Part shown: piece after piece, positions 8,878 through 18,629 of the stretch
How the letters are laid out: each line of letters starts with the position of its first letter
How positions within the stretch are numbered: position 1 is the stretch's first letter
Source of the DNA: Streptomyces sp. MST-110588
Lineage (GTDB): Bacteria; Actinomycetota; Actinomycetes; Streptomycetales; Streptomycetaceae
Assembly: GCF_022695595.1 (NCBI RefSeq)
Contig: NZ_CP074380.1
Location: 6,910,501 to 6,974,500 of the forward strand
DNA length: 64,000 nucleotides
Reading direction: 5' to 3'
Translations under genes and position numbers: made by a program
The notes under the pieces: model-generated
The model's database searches: none
Told to the model about the DNA's origin: nothing
The model's input: the letters and a program-made list of their open reading frames with translations, nothing else

Positions 8878-8925
8878 ACCTGACGGTCGTCTCATATCGC
8901 TGCTCACGGCAGAGATGATCTTTCC

Positions 8926-9693
8926 GTGGCTGGTGTGATCACGGTGTCGGAGCCGTCTTGGATAGGCCCCTTCACGGGGCTGAGCCTGCGATGCTTCACC
9001 AAGTTGGTGAGCGCACTGCGGCGCGAGGGCGCGGACACGGTCCGTAGAGGCCGGCCGTGGAGCCTTCCGCTGGAGGACCGAGTCCTGCTCGTGACAACCT
9101 ACTGGCGCACGAACTTGACGATACGGCAGCTCGCTCCGCTGTTCGGCATCTCAAAGTCCGCAGCTGACCGGGTCATCGACCACCTCGGCCCCAGGCTCGC
9201 ACTCCAGGCACGCAAGCGATTCCGCAAGGACGCCGTACTCATCGTGGACGGCACGCTCGTACCTACCCGGGACCACACCGTCGCCGAGCAGTCGAAGAAT
9301 TACCGGTACTCCACCAACCATCAGGTCGTGATCGACGCCGACACCCGCCTGATCGTCATGGTCGGCTGACCGCTTCCCGGCAACCGCGCCGACTGCAAGG
9401 CATGGACGGAATCCGGCGCCAAGGCTGCCGTTGGCAGGACCACGACGATCGCGGACGGCGGCTATCCCGGCACAGGACTCGTCATGCCACATCGCCGACG
9501 CAAAGGCGAAGAGCTGCCCGACTGGAAGCAGGCACACAACAAGTCCCACAAACAGGTCGGGGCCCGCGTCGAGCATATCTTTGCCCGGATGAAGGGCTGG
9601 AAGATCCTGCGTGACTGCCGCCTCAAAGGTGACGGCGTCCACCACGCCATGCTCGGCATTGCCCGCCTGCACGACCTCGCCCTCGCCGGATAG
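8926..9693 (+). pseudogene. IS5-family (DDE_Tnp_4-like) transposase with internal stop
   Basis: The first part (8926-9369) has an HTH-like TIRQLAPLFGISKSAADRVI, then VLIVDGTLVPTRDHTVAEQSKN and NHQVVIDADTRLIVMVG, ending at a TGA at 9367. The same frame continues with PLPGNRADCKAWTESGAKAA, TIADGGYPGTG, ARVEHIFARMKGWKILRDCR and a final HAMLGIARLHDLAL. Intact relatives read VGRPLPGNR at the break, so a CGA to TGA transition explains the stop. All catalytic acidic positions remain visible (VDGT, IADGGY, VEHIFAR). Without read-through the product is inactive. Confidence 0.85.
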
Positions 9694-9801
9694 GCGAGCA
9701 TGCCGCGCCAGGGGGACTCGCGTCCAACCCGAGCCGAAGATCAATTGCGGGACAGCCCTTAGGCTCGCGCCCACCGAATGAAGCGTTACAGGGGGTACGC
9801 G

Positions 9802-10269
9802 ATGGCGCACCTGCTCAGCCGGCAGGAACTGGAAGTAGAAGTCCAATACTATGCTTTCGCCTTCCAGGAGGCGGACGACGGGTTGGTGCCGATTCCGTTC
9901 CCGGATGACGCCGCACCGGACAACGATTTCCTTTCCTTCCATGAACGGAGGGTCGACGTCAGCAGTGGGGGGGGGGGCACACTCACACCGCCCTATTGCT
10001 TGCCGAGGTATGGGACGGCGCCCCACCCAAATCGGATGGCGAAGACTGGGAGGCCGAGGCCGAGGGTGAAATTGACTCCCCGACGGGAGAGCTGGCCATC
10101 TGGGAGATGATGGGGAATTCCGGAAATTACCTCGACCTCGGACGGCCTCGGACTCTCTGGCCGCATGCGGGCGCGGTGCTCGGGCCGTGAAGCCGTGCGT
10201 CGACTGGCCTGGGTTGATGTCCCCAGCGGAGTCGAGCGCTATCTCACGCAGTTCTGGCCTGCCGATTGA
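9802..10269 (+). pseudogene. Conserved hypothetical protein with two frameshifts and a G11 tract
   Basis: Three frames are needed to follow one plausible protein. The first reads MAHLLSRQELEVEVQYYAFA to about 9965. After a run of eleven G residues (9967-9977) the sense moves to a frame with HTHTALLLAEVWDGAPPKSD and then EIDSPTGELAIWEM. Near 10110-10130 it moves again, to SDGLGLSGRMRARCSGREAV, RRLAWVDVPSGVERYL and TQFWPAD, then TGA at 10267. The ending (ERYL.QFWPA) resembles a family of small Streptomyces proteins of unknown function that I recall only loosely. It should be about 155 residues long. Confidence 0.6.
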
Positions 10270-11093
10270 GTGCGGTGAGCCGGGTGGAGACCACATTCGT
10301 CCCCACCCGGCATGATGCCTTATTTTATGACCATGACGTATGCATCAACTTCTTCTCCGTCTGCGTTCCGGCCGCCCAGGATCCGTTTTTGCTGTCGAAG
10401 CCAGAGAGCATGACGCCGCCCGCTCTGTTGCCTCTCCAGGGATGGGTAGTGCGGAATAGTCACTCTTCGGAACGGAAGGCTCCCGTAAGGCTTGCACTGT
10501 TCCCCGATACGTGCTGACGAATGGCTATTCATCACATTCTCGGAGCCCCCAGATCACTATTCGGGTAATTTTTTCCCCAATATTTCTTGCGGATACTTAT
10601 TGCGATGTTCCGATTGGCCCTGTAGCGCGATTCATCGCGCCCCAGCCGGCGCAGCGGCCGATCGCTCCCGAAGCCAGGAACATTTTTTCTGGCGCCGAAT
10701 TTCGAGAAGTGATACTTGAAGCGGACTTTCCTATTGTTGGCGTTCGGAACGGTGCCCGGTATCGCGAGGAGAAACTTGGACTGACCGGCAGGGCGGCCGT
10801 TTCCTATCACTGACTGACTGTTGCACTCCCCCGGGGCCTCTTCGGTGGCCACCGAGTGCGGCGAACTCAGGCTGGTCGGTGATCTTCTTGATCATGTGCT
10901 GCCACAACTCGCTGGCGTAGGTCGTTGTCACATTGTTGGGGGATGAGGCCGAGTCGGCGGGTGATGGTCGCGGTCCGGTCGGCGGACAGGCCGCTGGTGA
11001 GAGCCATGGCGGCGAGAACGCGGATGCCAGCGCGGACGTCGGGCCAGCCGGCGTCCTGTCCGACGGTCCTGCACTGCCAGGCGGCCAGACTGG
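10270..11093. other. Low-GC stretch and unassigned coding-like remnant
   Basis: Bases 10300-10800 are unusually AT-rich for this genome and hold no convincing gene. On the minus strand, about 10860-11090, one frame reads ITSLAAWQCRTVGQDAGWPD, VRAGIRVLAAMALTSGLSAD and RTATITRRLGLIPQQ. It has Streptomyces-like codon use but no start, and I do not recognise it. It probably represents debris of a gene lost from the island. Confidence 0.35.
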
Positions 11094-11468
11094 TTATCGC
11101 GTCAGGACTTCAAGAGCATCTTGAGCTGCCTCGATGACCCCGCTCCACAGAGGGGACGCTAGGAAGTGACTATCGGGACTCTGGCCACCGACAGTGTTAA
11201 TGATCTCATCCAACCGGTCCGCGAGACGCCTCATCGCTTCCGCCTCGTCGGCACAGGACAGAGTGATGCCGATGGCTGCCACCGGATCGTCCAGCACGGC
11301 AGTATCGTCCAGGGAGTTGAGTGTCAGACTGAAATCATCGTAGTAGTCCGGGTGCGGGTACTGCTGTTCCATCCAAATCTTCTGCTGGTATTGCTGGTCG
11401 GCAAGATGCCGCACGGCGAAAATTACCCGCTCGCGCATTTCTGGGAACCGGATATCAATACCAGTCAT
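11094..11468 (-). CDS. Probable immunity protein, SCO4402-like
   Basis: A cytoplasmic 124-residue protein starting at the ATG at 11468. That ATG overlaps the TGA of the upstream toxin gene in an ATGA arrangement, so the two are translationally coupled. It has MRERVIFAVRHLADQQYQQK, then YYDDFSLTLNSLDDTAVLDD, IGITLSCADEAEAMRRLADR and a helical C-terminus. The acidic YDDF and DDT segments recall the SCO4402 family, often found beside secreted or polymorphic toxins. Position directly after a toxin-like gene is the main reason for calling it the cognate immunity protein; the family name is from memory. Confidence 0.6.
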   Translation of the reverse strand: MTGIDIRFPEMRERVIFAVRHLADQQYQQKIWMEQQYPHPDYYDDFSLTLNSLDDTAVLDDPVAAIGITLSCADEAEAMRRLADRLDEIINTVGGQSPDSHFLASPLWSGVIEAAQDALEVLTR

Positions 11469-13318
11469 GGCTTGTTCCATTCCTTCCACTTGACCCACTC
11501 ATCGAGAGGAATGTGTGCTTCACGGGGGTCGTTTTCGATGCTGCCCGAGATCTGCTTTCCGTTCCGTCCGACAACTTTACCCCCCGAGTTGATCACCACG
11601 TGGTCGACCTGCTGGTATTTTTGAGGATTGTTCGGATTTCCCTTATCGATCCTGATGCCGTTACCCTTGCCGTCGTTCCAACGGTACCCGACTCCCTTAC
11701 GAGTAACACTCTCATACCCCTTCAAAGACTCCGGCACCTTATGCCAGGCATCCTTGCGCAGCCATCCGTCGATCTTGCCGGTTGCCTTCTCCGCCTTCAT
11801 GGCCTTGCTTAGCTCTTCGGCGGTAATGAATTTCTTGCCGGCCTTCATCCAGCGCAGCATGACGATCGAACCGATGAGGCGCTCGGGCCCGGAAAGCTCC
11901 TGCCCGGTCACCATGTCCTTGCCGTTGATACCTTCGCCTATCCCCTTGATGTCGCCTGCGATGGGGATGAAGTCCAGAATCCCAGACATGATCGTCTGCA
12001 GGACGGGACTCTCGTCACCCTTGGGGCCGCTACGGAGGTAGTCGTCGATTCCGGAGAGATCCAGGTCCCGGAAGAGGTGCTCAAAGATTTCCGGATGCTC
12101 GCGGGCGTCAATCGCTTTCATCTTGGCCAAATTTATTCTCAGCCCGGCCATTTGGCGATCAATTTCGCTCATTCCAGCATTAATGCTGGCATTCATCTGG
12201 TCCAGTTCCCGGTTCATCTGAGCCAGATCTTTGTTCATCTGGTCCAGTTCCCGGTTCATCCGAGTCAGATCTTTATTTGTCTGGTCAAGATCTTTGTTCA
12301 ACCGGTCCAGATCTCTATTAGTCTGATCCATCAAGCCGCCGGGCCCGAAGATACTGCCCCAGTCAGAAGGAAGAGAAAACCCCTTGTCCAGGTTCTTGAA
12401 GGTCTTGTCCCATTCCGGTCCGCCGACGTTCAGGTCGCCGATTCCCTTTATGCCGTCAGCGACGGCCGCTACGCCTTTTGTGATCTCCGGAAGCCTGTCG
12501 AAGCCGCTGCGCAGCTCCTTACCGTAGGAAGCCCAGAAGTCGAGGTTGGCCAGACCGCGCTTCCTGGCCTCCTTGAGTTCGCCCGAGAGGCGGTGACGGA
12601 ACTTCTGGTCCCTGAGTTTCGCCGGGTCGCCTGCGGCCTGTGAGAGGTCGCCCTGCAGCTTGATGAGCTGCTTACCGACCTCCTTCCTGTCGGCCAGGTA
12701 TATGACGACTATCTGCGCATAGGCCAGCCAGGTCATCGTCTCCTTCGCCGTGGCCTCGGGCATGTATTCCACCCTCAGGCAATTCAGCTTGCCAAGGAAA
12801 GATGCGTCCTTTTTACAGTTGCCATTGGCGTTGACGCCTTTCAGCTCACCGATTTCCGCCTCGACTTCTCGCTTGAGACGGGCCAGGAGCTCCTTGTCTT
12901 CCAAGAGGACGAGCGGGTCACTCAGGATGCGCAGCACCTGCGAAGGGTTGCCGAGTACTGAGTCATCCTCGCCTCGGCCATGTGACACCTGATACAACAA
13001 GTGGAGGTAGTAGATCAAACCTGCAATCTGGGTTGCTTCGCCTTTGACACGGTCCAGCAGGCAAGTGATGCGGTTAGTGACCGGCTCCTTGGAGCATTCC
13101 TCGATGGAGTCACCTACTACATCATTTGCCTCACTTTTCATGCACTCGATTTTTTTGGAGGGCAGGAGTCCGTGACATGCTTTGAAGATTTTCGTGATTA
13201 CCGGGTCTGAATCACCGGACTTAGGAGTGACGGCAAGTGCGGATGACATGCCGCCCGTGAGCAGCACGGAAAGCACCAGAACGAGCACCGTCATTCTGGT
13301 TGCGAGACGTCTTTTCAT
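11465..13318 (-). CDS. Secreted polymorphic toxin: signal peptide, coiled coil, PT-TG, C-terminal toxin
   Basis: A 617-residue exported protein starting at the ATG at 13318. Residues 1-29 are a Sec signal peptide (basic start, long hydrophobic core VLVLVLSVLL, cleavage near ALA). A helical region with scattered Cys follows. Residues about 325-395 form heptads (LDQMNKD, LAQMNRE, LDQMNAS), a clear coiled coil. Residues about 446-490 carry FIPIAGDIKGIGEGI...DMVTGQELSG, the pretoxin TG motif that precedes toxin domains in polymorphic toxins. The last 100 residues are the likely effector, with QQVDHVVINSGGKVVGRNG and EAHIPLDEWVKWKEWNKP; the conserved His and acidic residues suggest a nuclease, but the class is not assigned. 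The ATGA overlap with the next gene fits a toxin/immunity pair. Confidence 0.75.
   Translation of the reverse strand: MKRRLATRMTVLVLVLSVLLTGGMSSALAVTPKSGDSDPVITKIFKACHGLLPSKKIECMKSEANDVVGDSIEECSKEPVTNRITCLLDRVKGEATQIAGLIYYLHLLYQVSHGRGEDDSVLGNPSQVLRILSDPLVLLEDKELLARLKREVEAEIGELKGVNANGNCKKDASFLGKLNCLRVEYMPEATAKETMTWLAYAQIVVIYLADRKEVGKQLIKLQGDLSQAAGDPAKLRDQKFRHRLSGELKEARKRGLANLDFWASYGKELRSGFDRLPEITKGVAAVADGIKGIGDLNVGGPEWDKTFKNLDKGFSLPSDWGSIFGPGGLMDQTNRDLDRLNKDLDQTNKDLTRMNRELDQMNKDLAQMNRELDQMNASINAGMSEIDRQMAGLRINLAKMKAIDAREHPEIFEHLFRDLDLSGIDDYLRSGPKGDESPVLQTIMSGILDFIPIAGDIKGIGEGINGKDMVTGQELSGPERLIGSIVMLRWMKAGKKFITAEELSKAMKAEKATGKIDGWLRKDAWHKVPESLKGYESVTRKGVGYRWNDGKGNGIRIDKGNPNNPQKYQQVDHVVINSGGKVVGRNGKQISGSIENDPREAHIPLDEWVKWKEWNKP
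12160..12340. repeat. 21-bp degenerate repeats encoding the toxin coiled coil
   Basis: Units related to gttcatctggtccagttccc and gttcatctgagccagatct alternate about every 21 bases, one heptad each (MNRELDQ, MNKDLAQ, TNKDLTR). They give the toxin stalk its heptad pattern and could expand or contract by slippage or recombination. Confidence 0.7.
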
Positions 13319-13898
13319 GATTCCTTGATCATCGTGATACGGTGTGGCGCGAATCCAGCGATAAGCAAGCCCCACGCGCCATCAGGTCCATAACAGTTGA
13401 CAGGTGGAGCAAGACGGGCACACTTCCTGCAGCGGGGCAAGCGTGCTCGTGTCGCGCATAGAGCGACACTCTATGGGCTCCCCTCATCCATGATCAATCC
13501 CGCCTGATTCCATTCCACTGCTCAGGCTTCATCTGCTGGCCGACAGCACTTGGCCGCCCGTGCCCCCATCACCAATAAGCGCGCCGGTGCCGGCACCGTG
13601 CCTATCCGCCCGGAACTGGCCACCAGCACGATGTTCACAAACTCTGCTCCTGAGCCAGGCCAGTTGGACTAAGACTCCGGAAAAGACCTTCCCCTCCCCT
13701 TCCGTGCCCCAGGTGCAGGCCCCGGCCGCCCCTGCGTGGGAGGGTTTCCAGGAGAACGAGCCTGAGACCCAGGAAGCAGCCCGCGTGCTGGCCCGCCTGG
13801 AGGCCGTGGACGGCCGTCTCCGCCTCTTCCAGTCCCAGGCCAGGAGCTGGTCCCGTTGGCCGTTCAGTGGCTCCAGAACGGCGCCTCCGCCGTGGAGA
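13319..13898. other. Upstream region of the toxin gene, no further gene seen
   Basis: About 580 bases. The first part should hold the promoter of the minus-strand toxin gene; no clear sigma-site pair is evident. From 13560 onward the plus-strand frames are rich in Pro, Ala and Ser and look non-coding. Confidence 0.4.
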
Positions 13899-14896
13899 TC
13901 ACGGACGCCGTGGTTCAGGGCCTCCCGGCCAAGGTATGGGCCCCGCCAAGCTGGTGGCCGACCGGCTGATTTGGCAGATTCCGGCCCCGCGTCGCCGCTG
14001 GGCAGAGTTCGCCGACTGCTCTGCTTGCTGCACTCCGCTCCAGGCCGGGCGGTCCGGTCTGCGCGCCATGTGCTCCGGGCGGGCCCTCCACCCGGACCTC
14101 CAGGCCCTGGCTGTCGATGACGCGCCGGACCCTGCCGTGGTCGCCCGTGCCGCTGAGATCCGCGCCACGATGCCGGCCCGCTGGGCCAGCGGCCGGTTCA
14201 GCTCCAGCAGCCGCCGGGTGATCTCGGCAGGATCCAGTTTCGGCCGGTGCGGGTGCAGGAGCGCCGTGGGCTGAGCGGGCTCGGTGGAGAAGGCCTGCGC
14301 ACCTGGGCGTTTGCCCGCCCCTTGCTGAAGTCGATCGACACGCTGTGCGGGCCGTATTCGATGTCGTCCTCGTTCAGGGCGCTGACTTCCTCGGATGTGC
14401 GGCCGGTGGCCGCCATCAGCAGGACGCGGTACGGCTGGAGATCGCGATTGTGCAGGAACAGCTGGTGCACCAGGTGCCGTAGCAGCCTGCGCTTGCCGCT
14501 GCCGGGCGGAGCATCCGGCGGCAGCAGCGACCGAAGGGGCGCCGGCATGGCCTCCCACGTGGGCAGGTGCTGGCTGAGTTCAGTGACGGAACAGGCGTCG
14601 TGGGCGATGGCCCACAGCGGGTTCGCCGACTCCTGCCCTCCTCCCGCGGCGGGATCGCCGCCGCGGGCGACCAGGTCCCAGTCGGCCTGAATCCGTGCCT
14701 CGATGGCCAGGCGGTCGGCCCAGGCCGTCTTAACGATCTTCTTCTTGTCGGCGCGGGTGAACTCATCCAGCTCCGCCGTCTGCCCGCGGCGCAGGCCCAA
14801 CGCCCCTTCGCCCCAGCTCGGAAGAGGCCCGGCGACCGGGCGGCCAGGGTGCTCGATCCGCCGTCCCACCAGGATGCGCAGCTTGCCGGCGAGCTA
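13899..14896 (-). pseudogene. Decayed integrase/recombinase-like gene
   Basis: From about 14896 downward the minus strand reads AGKLRILVGRRIEHPGRPVA, LPSWGEGALGLRRGQTAELD, HLVHQLFLHNRDLQPYRVLL, MAATGRTSEEVSALNEDDIE and SVSIDFSKGRANAQ. The ATGRTSEEV segment resembles the first Arg motif of tyrosine recombinases. The frame then breaks near 14280, and another continues with PTALLHPHRPKLDPAEITRR and LLELNRPLAQRAGI before becoming unreadable. The N-terminus is lost, ending just before the IS630-type element. Identification as a tyrosine recombinase is tentative. Confidence 0.5.
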
Positions 14897-14974
14897 AGCC
14901 CGTATCCAGAAGTCTTGCGCGTATCGGAGGGCAAGACCGTGTGGGGCGGCAGGTGTTGACATGGCCCTCGCCGG

Positions 14975-16225
14975 GTGTTCGATCGAAGCGCCAGCATCGT
15001 CCGCCCACCCGGCGAGGTTGTGGTCAGTGTGCGCCCGCCCACCGTGTTCGCCAATGCGTCTGACGCCGAGCGTGAGCGATTACGGGACTTGCTGCGCGGC
15101 CGGGGCCGGACGGTGGTGCGGGCGGTGATGGTCCTGCTGTCTTTGCACGGCCTGTCACCGGCACAGATTGCCGTGCTGGTGGAGTACGACCCGGCCACGG
15201 TGCGCCGCTGGATCAGCCGCTTCAACGCCTGCGGGGCAGCGGGCCTGGCCGACCGGCCCCGCAGTGGACGGCCGAAGCTGGGCGGCCGGCGGCTGCCCAC
15301 GCGGATCGCTGCACTGCTGGCGCGGCCGGGCCCCTGGACGGTCCCACGGCTGCATCGTTACCTGCACCGGCCGGTGATGAGCCGGCGCACGCTGTACCGG
15401 CGGGTGCGGCAGGTGGCCGTCTGGCGGCGGCCCAAGCTCGTCGCCCGCGGCGATCCGCGGCGCCCGGCTGTGATCGCCGCCATCACCCGCCGGTTGCGGC
15501 TGCTGCCGGCCGGAACGGTGGTGTGGGCGGCCGACGAGACTCATGTGCACCTGCGGTCCACCTGGACCACGTTCGCCCACCGTCCGCCCATCGCCACCCC
15601 GGGCAAGAACCGGCAGCTGACCGTGCTGGGCGCGCTGGAGGTGACCACCGGCGCCTTCCGCTACCGGCTCGGCCGCCGCCGTGCGGCCGACTTCCTGGCA
15701 CTGCTCCAGCAGCTGGTGGCGGGCTTCCCGGCCGCCCCGGCCGTGGTGGTGCTGTGTGACAACGACCCCATCCACCACGCCCGCGTGGTCCGCGACTTCG
15801 TCGCCGCCCGCCCCGGCCTGCACCTGTGGTACGGAGCCCGCTACAGCCCGCACGACAACCCCATCGAGCGGATCTGGGGCGCGCTGAAGACGTTCATCGC
15901 GAACACCGCCACCACCTGGCCGGGCCGCCGACGACAGATCCACGCCTTCTTCCGTACCCACTCTCCCGACCAGCTCCTGACCACCGCCGCCCCTGGACCA
16001 GCCCCTGGTTCCCGAGCAGTTATCGACAGAACTTCTGGAATGGCGCTTAGCCGGTCCCCCATCGGGCTGCATCCGGCGGGGGCCGGTGGCCTGTGCGTAT
16101 GGATTCAGCACTCCATGACCCACTTGTGGGAACCGCCGCTGTCGTTGGCCCAGGAGTCGGAGGCGACCTCTTGGCCGGGGCCGAGGCAGACCGTCCCGAG
16201 ACCTACCTGGCCGGGGTTCTCGTAG
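14975..16225 (+). CDS. IS630-family transposase with read-through tail
   Basis: DDE transposase of a mobile element. It has an HTH domain (LSPAQIAVLVEYDPATVRRW then GLADRPRSGRP), followed by the catalytic set VVWAADETHVHL, VVVLCDNDPIHHA and SPHDNPIERIWGALK; all three acidic residues are present. The family-like region ends around 16000 (HAFFRTHSPDQLLTTAAP). The remaining 70 codons run antisense into the peptidase-inhibitor gene and are probably not native, so the 3' end of the element may be deleted. A GTG start at 14975 opens the frame; a later start near 15029 is also possible. Inverted terminal repeats were not found. Confidence 0.8.
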   Translation: MFDRSASIVRPPGEVVVSVRPPTVFANASDAERERLRDLLRGRGRTVVRAVMVLLSLHGLSPAQIAVLVEYDPATVRRWISRFNACGAAGLADRPRSGRPKLGGRRLPTRIAALLARPGPWTVPRLHRYLHRPVMSRRTLYRRVRQVAVWRRPKLVARGDPRRPAVIAAITRRLRLLPAGTVVWAADETHVHLRSTWTTFAHRPPIATPGKNRQLTVLGALEVTTGAFRYRLGRRRAADFLALLQQLVAGFPAAPAVVVLCDNDPIHHARVVRDFVAARPGLHLWYGARYSPHDNPIERIWGALKTFIANTATTWPGRRRQIHAFFRTHSPDQLLTTAAPGPAPGSRAVIDRTSGMALSRSPIGLHPAGAGGLCVWIQHSMTHLWEPPLSLAQESEATSWPGPRQTVPRPTWPGFS

Positions 16226-16482
16226 ACCTGGACGTGGTCCTTGATGCCCGGGCCAGAAACCGCATGGTTGGCCCAGGAGGAGTCCGCATCAGCGATCGGG
16301 GCCTCCCACTCGTCGTCGTCGCCGGACCAATTGACGCGCTGGCCTCCGAAGTTGGGGTATGTCCAGGCGCAGAATTCACCGCTGGGGCAGTTGGCTGCAC
16401 CTGCCGGGCTGGCTGCGGCGAGGCCGCCTGTGAGGAGGAGCAGTGCTGTGGCGGCGACAGTGAGCAGCCTGTTTTTCATCAT
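16105..16482 (-). CDS. Secreted peptidase inhibitor, family I36-like
   Basis: A small exported protein of 125 residues. A Sec signal peptide (MMKNRLLTVAATALLLLTGG, cleavage near AGA) is followed by NCPSGEFCAWTYPNFGGQRV. Such CP.G.FC.W...N..G segments are typical of the metalloprotease inhibitor SMPI (I36) and related crystallin-fold Streptomyces proteins. Four Cys residues remain in the mature part, enough for two disulfides. The start overlaps the stop of the lipoprotein gene (ATGA at 16479-16482), so the two are co-translated. A second ATG three bases later could also serve. Confidence 0.75.
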   Translation of the reverse strand: MMKNRLLTVAATALLLLTGGLAAASPAGAANCPSGEFCAWTYPNFGGQRVNWSGDDDEWEAPIADADSSWANHAVSGPGIKDHVQVYENPGQVGLGTVCLGPGQEVASDSWANDSGGSHKWVMEC

Positions 16483-17129
16483 GAGGGGTCGTGGCCTTTC
16501 TGGTGAGGGGATGGCTGGGCCGCCAGCAGGCCGGCCGCGCGGTGCAGTGCGCGGTCGCGAAGCTGGCGGTAGGTGGTGATCTCTTTGCGGTGCGCGGCAC
16601 GGATCTCAGCGAGTTGGGCAGGCTCCAGCCGGGCCCGCAGTTCGCCCAGGCCGCTGGCGCGTACACAGGGGGCGTCCTTGTCGGGGCAGGCGGCTCGGCG
16701 AGCGAGTGCCGCCCGGTATCTGGGGTCTTTGCCGAGCTGGACCTCTGCCTCGGGGCGCAGATTGTTGACGGTGACTTCAGCGCGGAACCAGCGGGCCTGG
16801 TCGCCGTAGAGGAAACGCTGTGCCTGGGCCAGGCAGCCGTCCGTGTGCGTGCGGACGGTATAGCCGGTGGCGAGGGTAAGCGACAGCTGAGCCGGGCCGG
16901 TACCGAAGAGCGCTTTCTCGTCCGGGGGAGGCCCGGCGGCGCCACGGGTCGTCATGCACCGGTCCACGAGCACCTGCTGGGCGGCCTTGATCAGGTCGCT
17001 GCGGCCCTGCTCCGAGGCGGGCAGCGTCGGCCGTGACTCCGCTGCGCAGCCTCCGGCAAGGACCATCGCCAGCACGGCCCCGACCGTCGTCCAGCCCACC
17101 GCCTGCGCCCGAGCAGTACTGATCGTCAC
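16479..17129 (-). CDS. Lipoprotein of unknown function
   Basis: A 216-residue protein with a GTG start. Its N-terminal signal ends in a lipobox (VLAGGC), so it should be acylated and anchored outside the membrane. The mature part has CMTTRGAAGPPPDEKALFGT, a GYTVRTHTDGC segment and a long helix RYRAALARRAACPDKDAPCV. Paired Cys residues and the RGYTV/DGC pattern recall a group of uncharacterised Streptomyces lipoproteins. It overlaps the downstream I36-like inhibitor by four bases, which suggests a shared extracellular role. No enzyme motif was seen. Confidence 0.65.
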   Translation of the reverse strand: MTISTARAQAVGWTTVGAVLAMVLAGGCAAESRPTLPASEQGRSDLIKAAQQVLVDRCMTTRGAAGPPPDEKALFGTGPAQLSLTLATGYTVRTHTDGCLAQAQRFLYGDQARWFRAEVTVNNLRPEAEVQLGKDPRYRAALARRAACPDKDAPCVRASGLGELRARLEPAQLAEIRAAHRKEITTYRQLRDRALHRAAGLLAAQPSPHQKGHDPS

Positions 17130-17268
17130 ACCAGTTCAAACGATCAACTACAGCCGAGGGCACGCCGTTGGGCTAAGCCCGGCGGGTTGCCTGGTATAGG
17201 CCGATACCTACTTGCCCGTGAGGATCCGTCGGACAGGCCCTTAGTACTCCAGCTGTAGGTCGTGATCT

Positions 17269-18584
17269 TCACGTCTGGGATGCGGCTTGCCGCCGGTAGT
17301 GACTGGTGCGTGATCGTGCCTGGTGGCGGCGGCGCCAGTCGGACCAGGCAAGCCGGTGGGCTGTGTCGCGGACGGGCCGGACGACGAGCGCGATGAACAG
17401 GCGGCAGATCTCGTTGCAGGTCAGCGGGATCAGGTCGTCCGGCGCAGGCCGGTGTGCGTGTTCGTCGGCGCGGACGACGGCGAGGAAGGTGTGGGCCAGC
17501 ATTGTGAGGGTGACCCAGCGGGCCCACGAGGGGTAGCGGCGGACCTGGTGTGCATCCAGCCCGGCCAGTTCCTTCTCGCTTTGGAGGGTCTCCTGCACTC
17601 GCCATCTGGAACCCGTGACCTTGACCAGGGTGGCCGGGGATGCCGGCGTGGTGGAGTGACAGCGGTAGTAGGCGAGTTCACCCGTGCTGCGGTTGCGGCG
17701 GATCAGCAGCTGGTTGCGGCCCGGGGCCGGCTCGGTGAGGTCGATGACAGCCCGGGGGTAGAACCGCTGCCCCTTCGCGCCTCGTCGGGCCGGGAGCTTC
17801 TGCCAGGCTCGTTTGGGCACCTTCGCCGCCAGGGCATCGGCGCGGAAATTCCCCGCGCCGGTGGGCACTTCGGCCGAGCATGCCACCGCGAGGACATAGC
17901 CGATGCCGCGTTCCTCCGGAGTCGTACGGAGTTTCGGGTTGCCGCCGTAGACCTCCTCCCCGGTGACCCAGCCGACGTGTGTCCGGCGTCCAGGAATCGT
18001 TCGATCATCGTGCGGGCCAGTTCCGGTTTGGTCGCGAAGGCGGTGTCCTGGCCGAGTCCGGCTGCCCGGCAGCGGTCCGGGTCGCTCGTCCAGGAGCGCG
18101 GGATGTACAGCTCCCGGTCCACCGCCGCGTGTCCCCGGCTGCCGGCGTAGACGAGGTAGACGGCGACCTGGGAGTTCTCGATCCGTCCCGCCGTTCCGGT
18201 GTACTGGCGCTGGACGCCGACGGTGTGGGTGCCCTTCTTGACATCGCCGGTCTCGTCGACGACCAGCACCGCGGCATCGTCGTGGAGGTGCTCGACGACG
18301 TATTCGCGCACGTCGTCGCGGACGGCGTCGGCGTTCCAGACGGCCCGGCACAGCAGATGCTGCATGCCGTGCGGGGTGGTCTCCCCGGCCCATTCCGCGA
18401 TGGTCCAGCAGTTTTTGCGCGGCAGGTCCGACAGCGGGCCGAGCACCAGCCGCCCGGCCCGCAGGCGGGGCTCGTAGCGGCTGAACCGGCCCACGATCTG
18501 GCTCATGGCCACCTCGAACGCTTCCCGCCATCGGGCGGGATCTCTGCTGTGGCCTGCGGCCACCGTCTCATCGTTAGTCCACAC
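17269..18584 (-). pseudogene. IS701-family transposase, frameshifted
   Basis: The N-terminal frame (18584 downward) reads SQIVGRFSRYEPRLRAGRLV, RKNCWTIAEWAGETTPHGMQ, the catalytic VLVVDETGDVKKGTHTVGVQ and RQYTGTAGRIENSQVAVYLV. Near 17980 the sense passes to another frame with HVGWVTGEEVYGGNPKLR, QLLIRRNRSTGELAYYRC, then ETLQSEKELAGLDAHQVRRY and a C-terminal region. All parts of a roughly 430-residue IS701 transposase are present, but one base change in reading phase breaks it. IS701 elements normally use a single frame, so programmed shifting is unlikely. Confidence 0.85.
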
Positions 18585-18629
18585 AACTCATGATGATCAA
18601 CGGTGGCCGCGCCCCTGCGGTGTCTCCTG

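Noticed and set aside
9367..9369. Programmed read-through or selenocysteine at the TGA in the IS5 transposase
   Set aside because: Relatives have Arg (CGA) here and a simple C to T change explains it; no SECIS-like structure was seen.
9151..10296. Minus-strand 381-codon frame
   Set aside because: It lies opposite the IS5 transposase and the frameshifted hypothetical gene, both with recognisable protein sequence on the plus strand.
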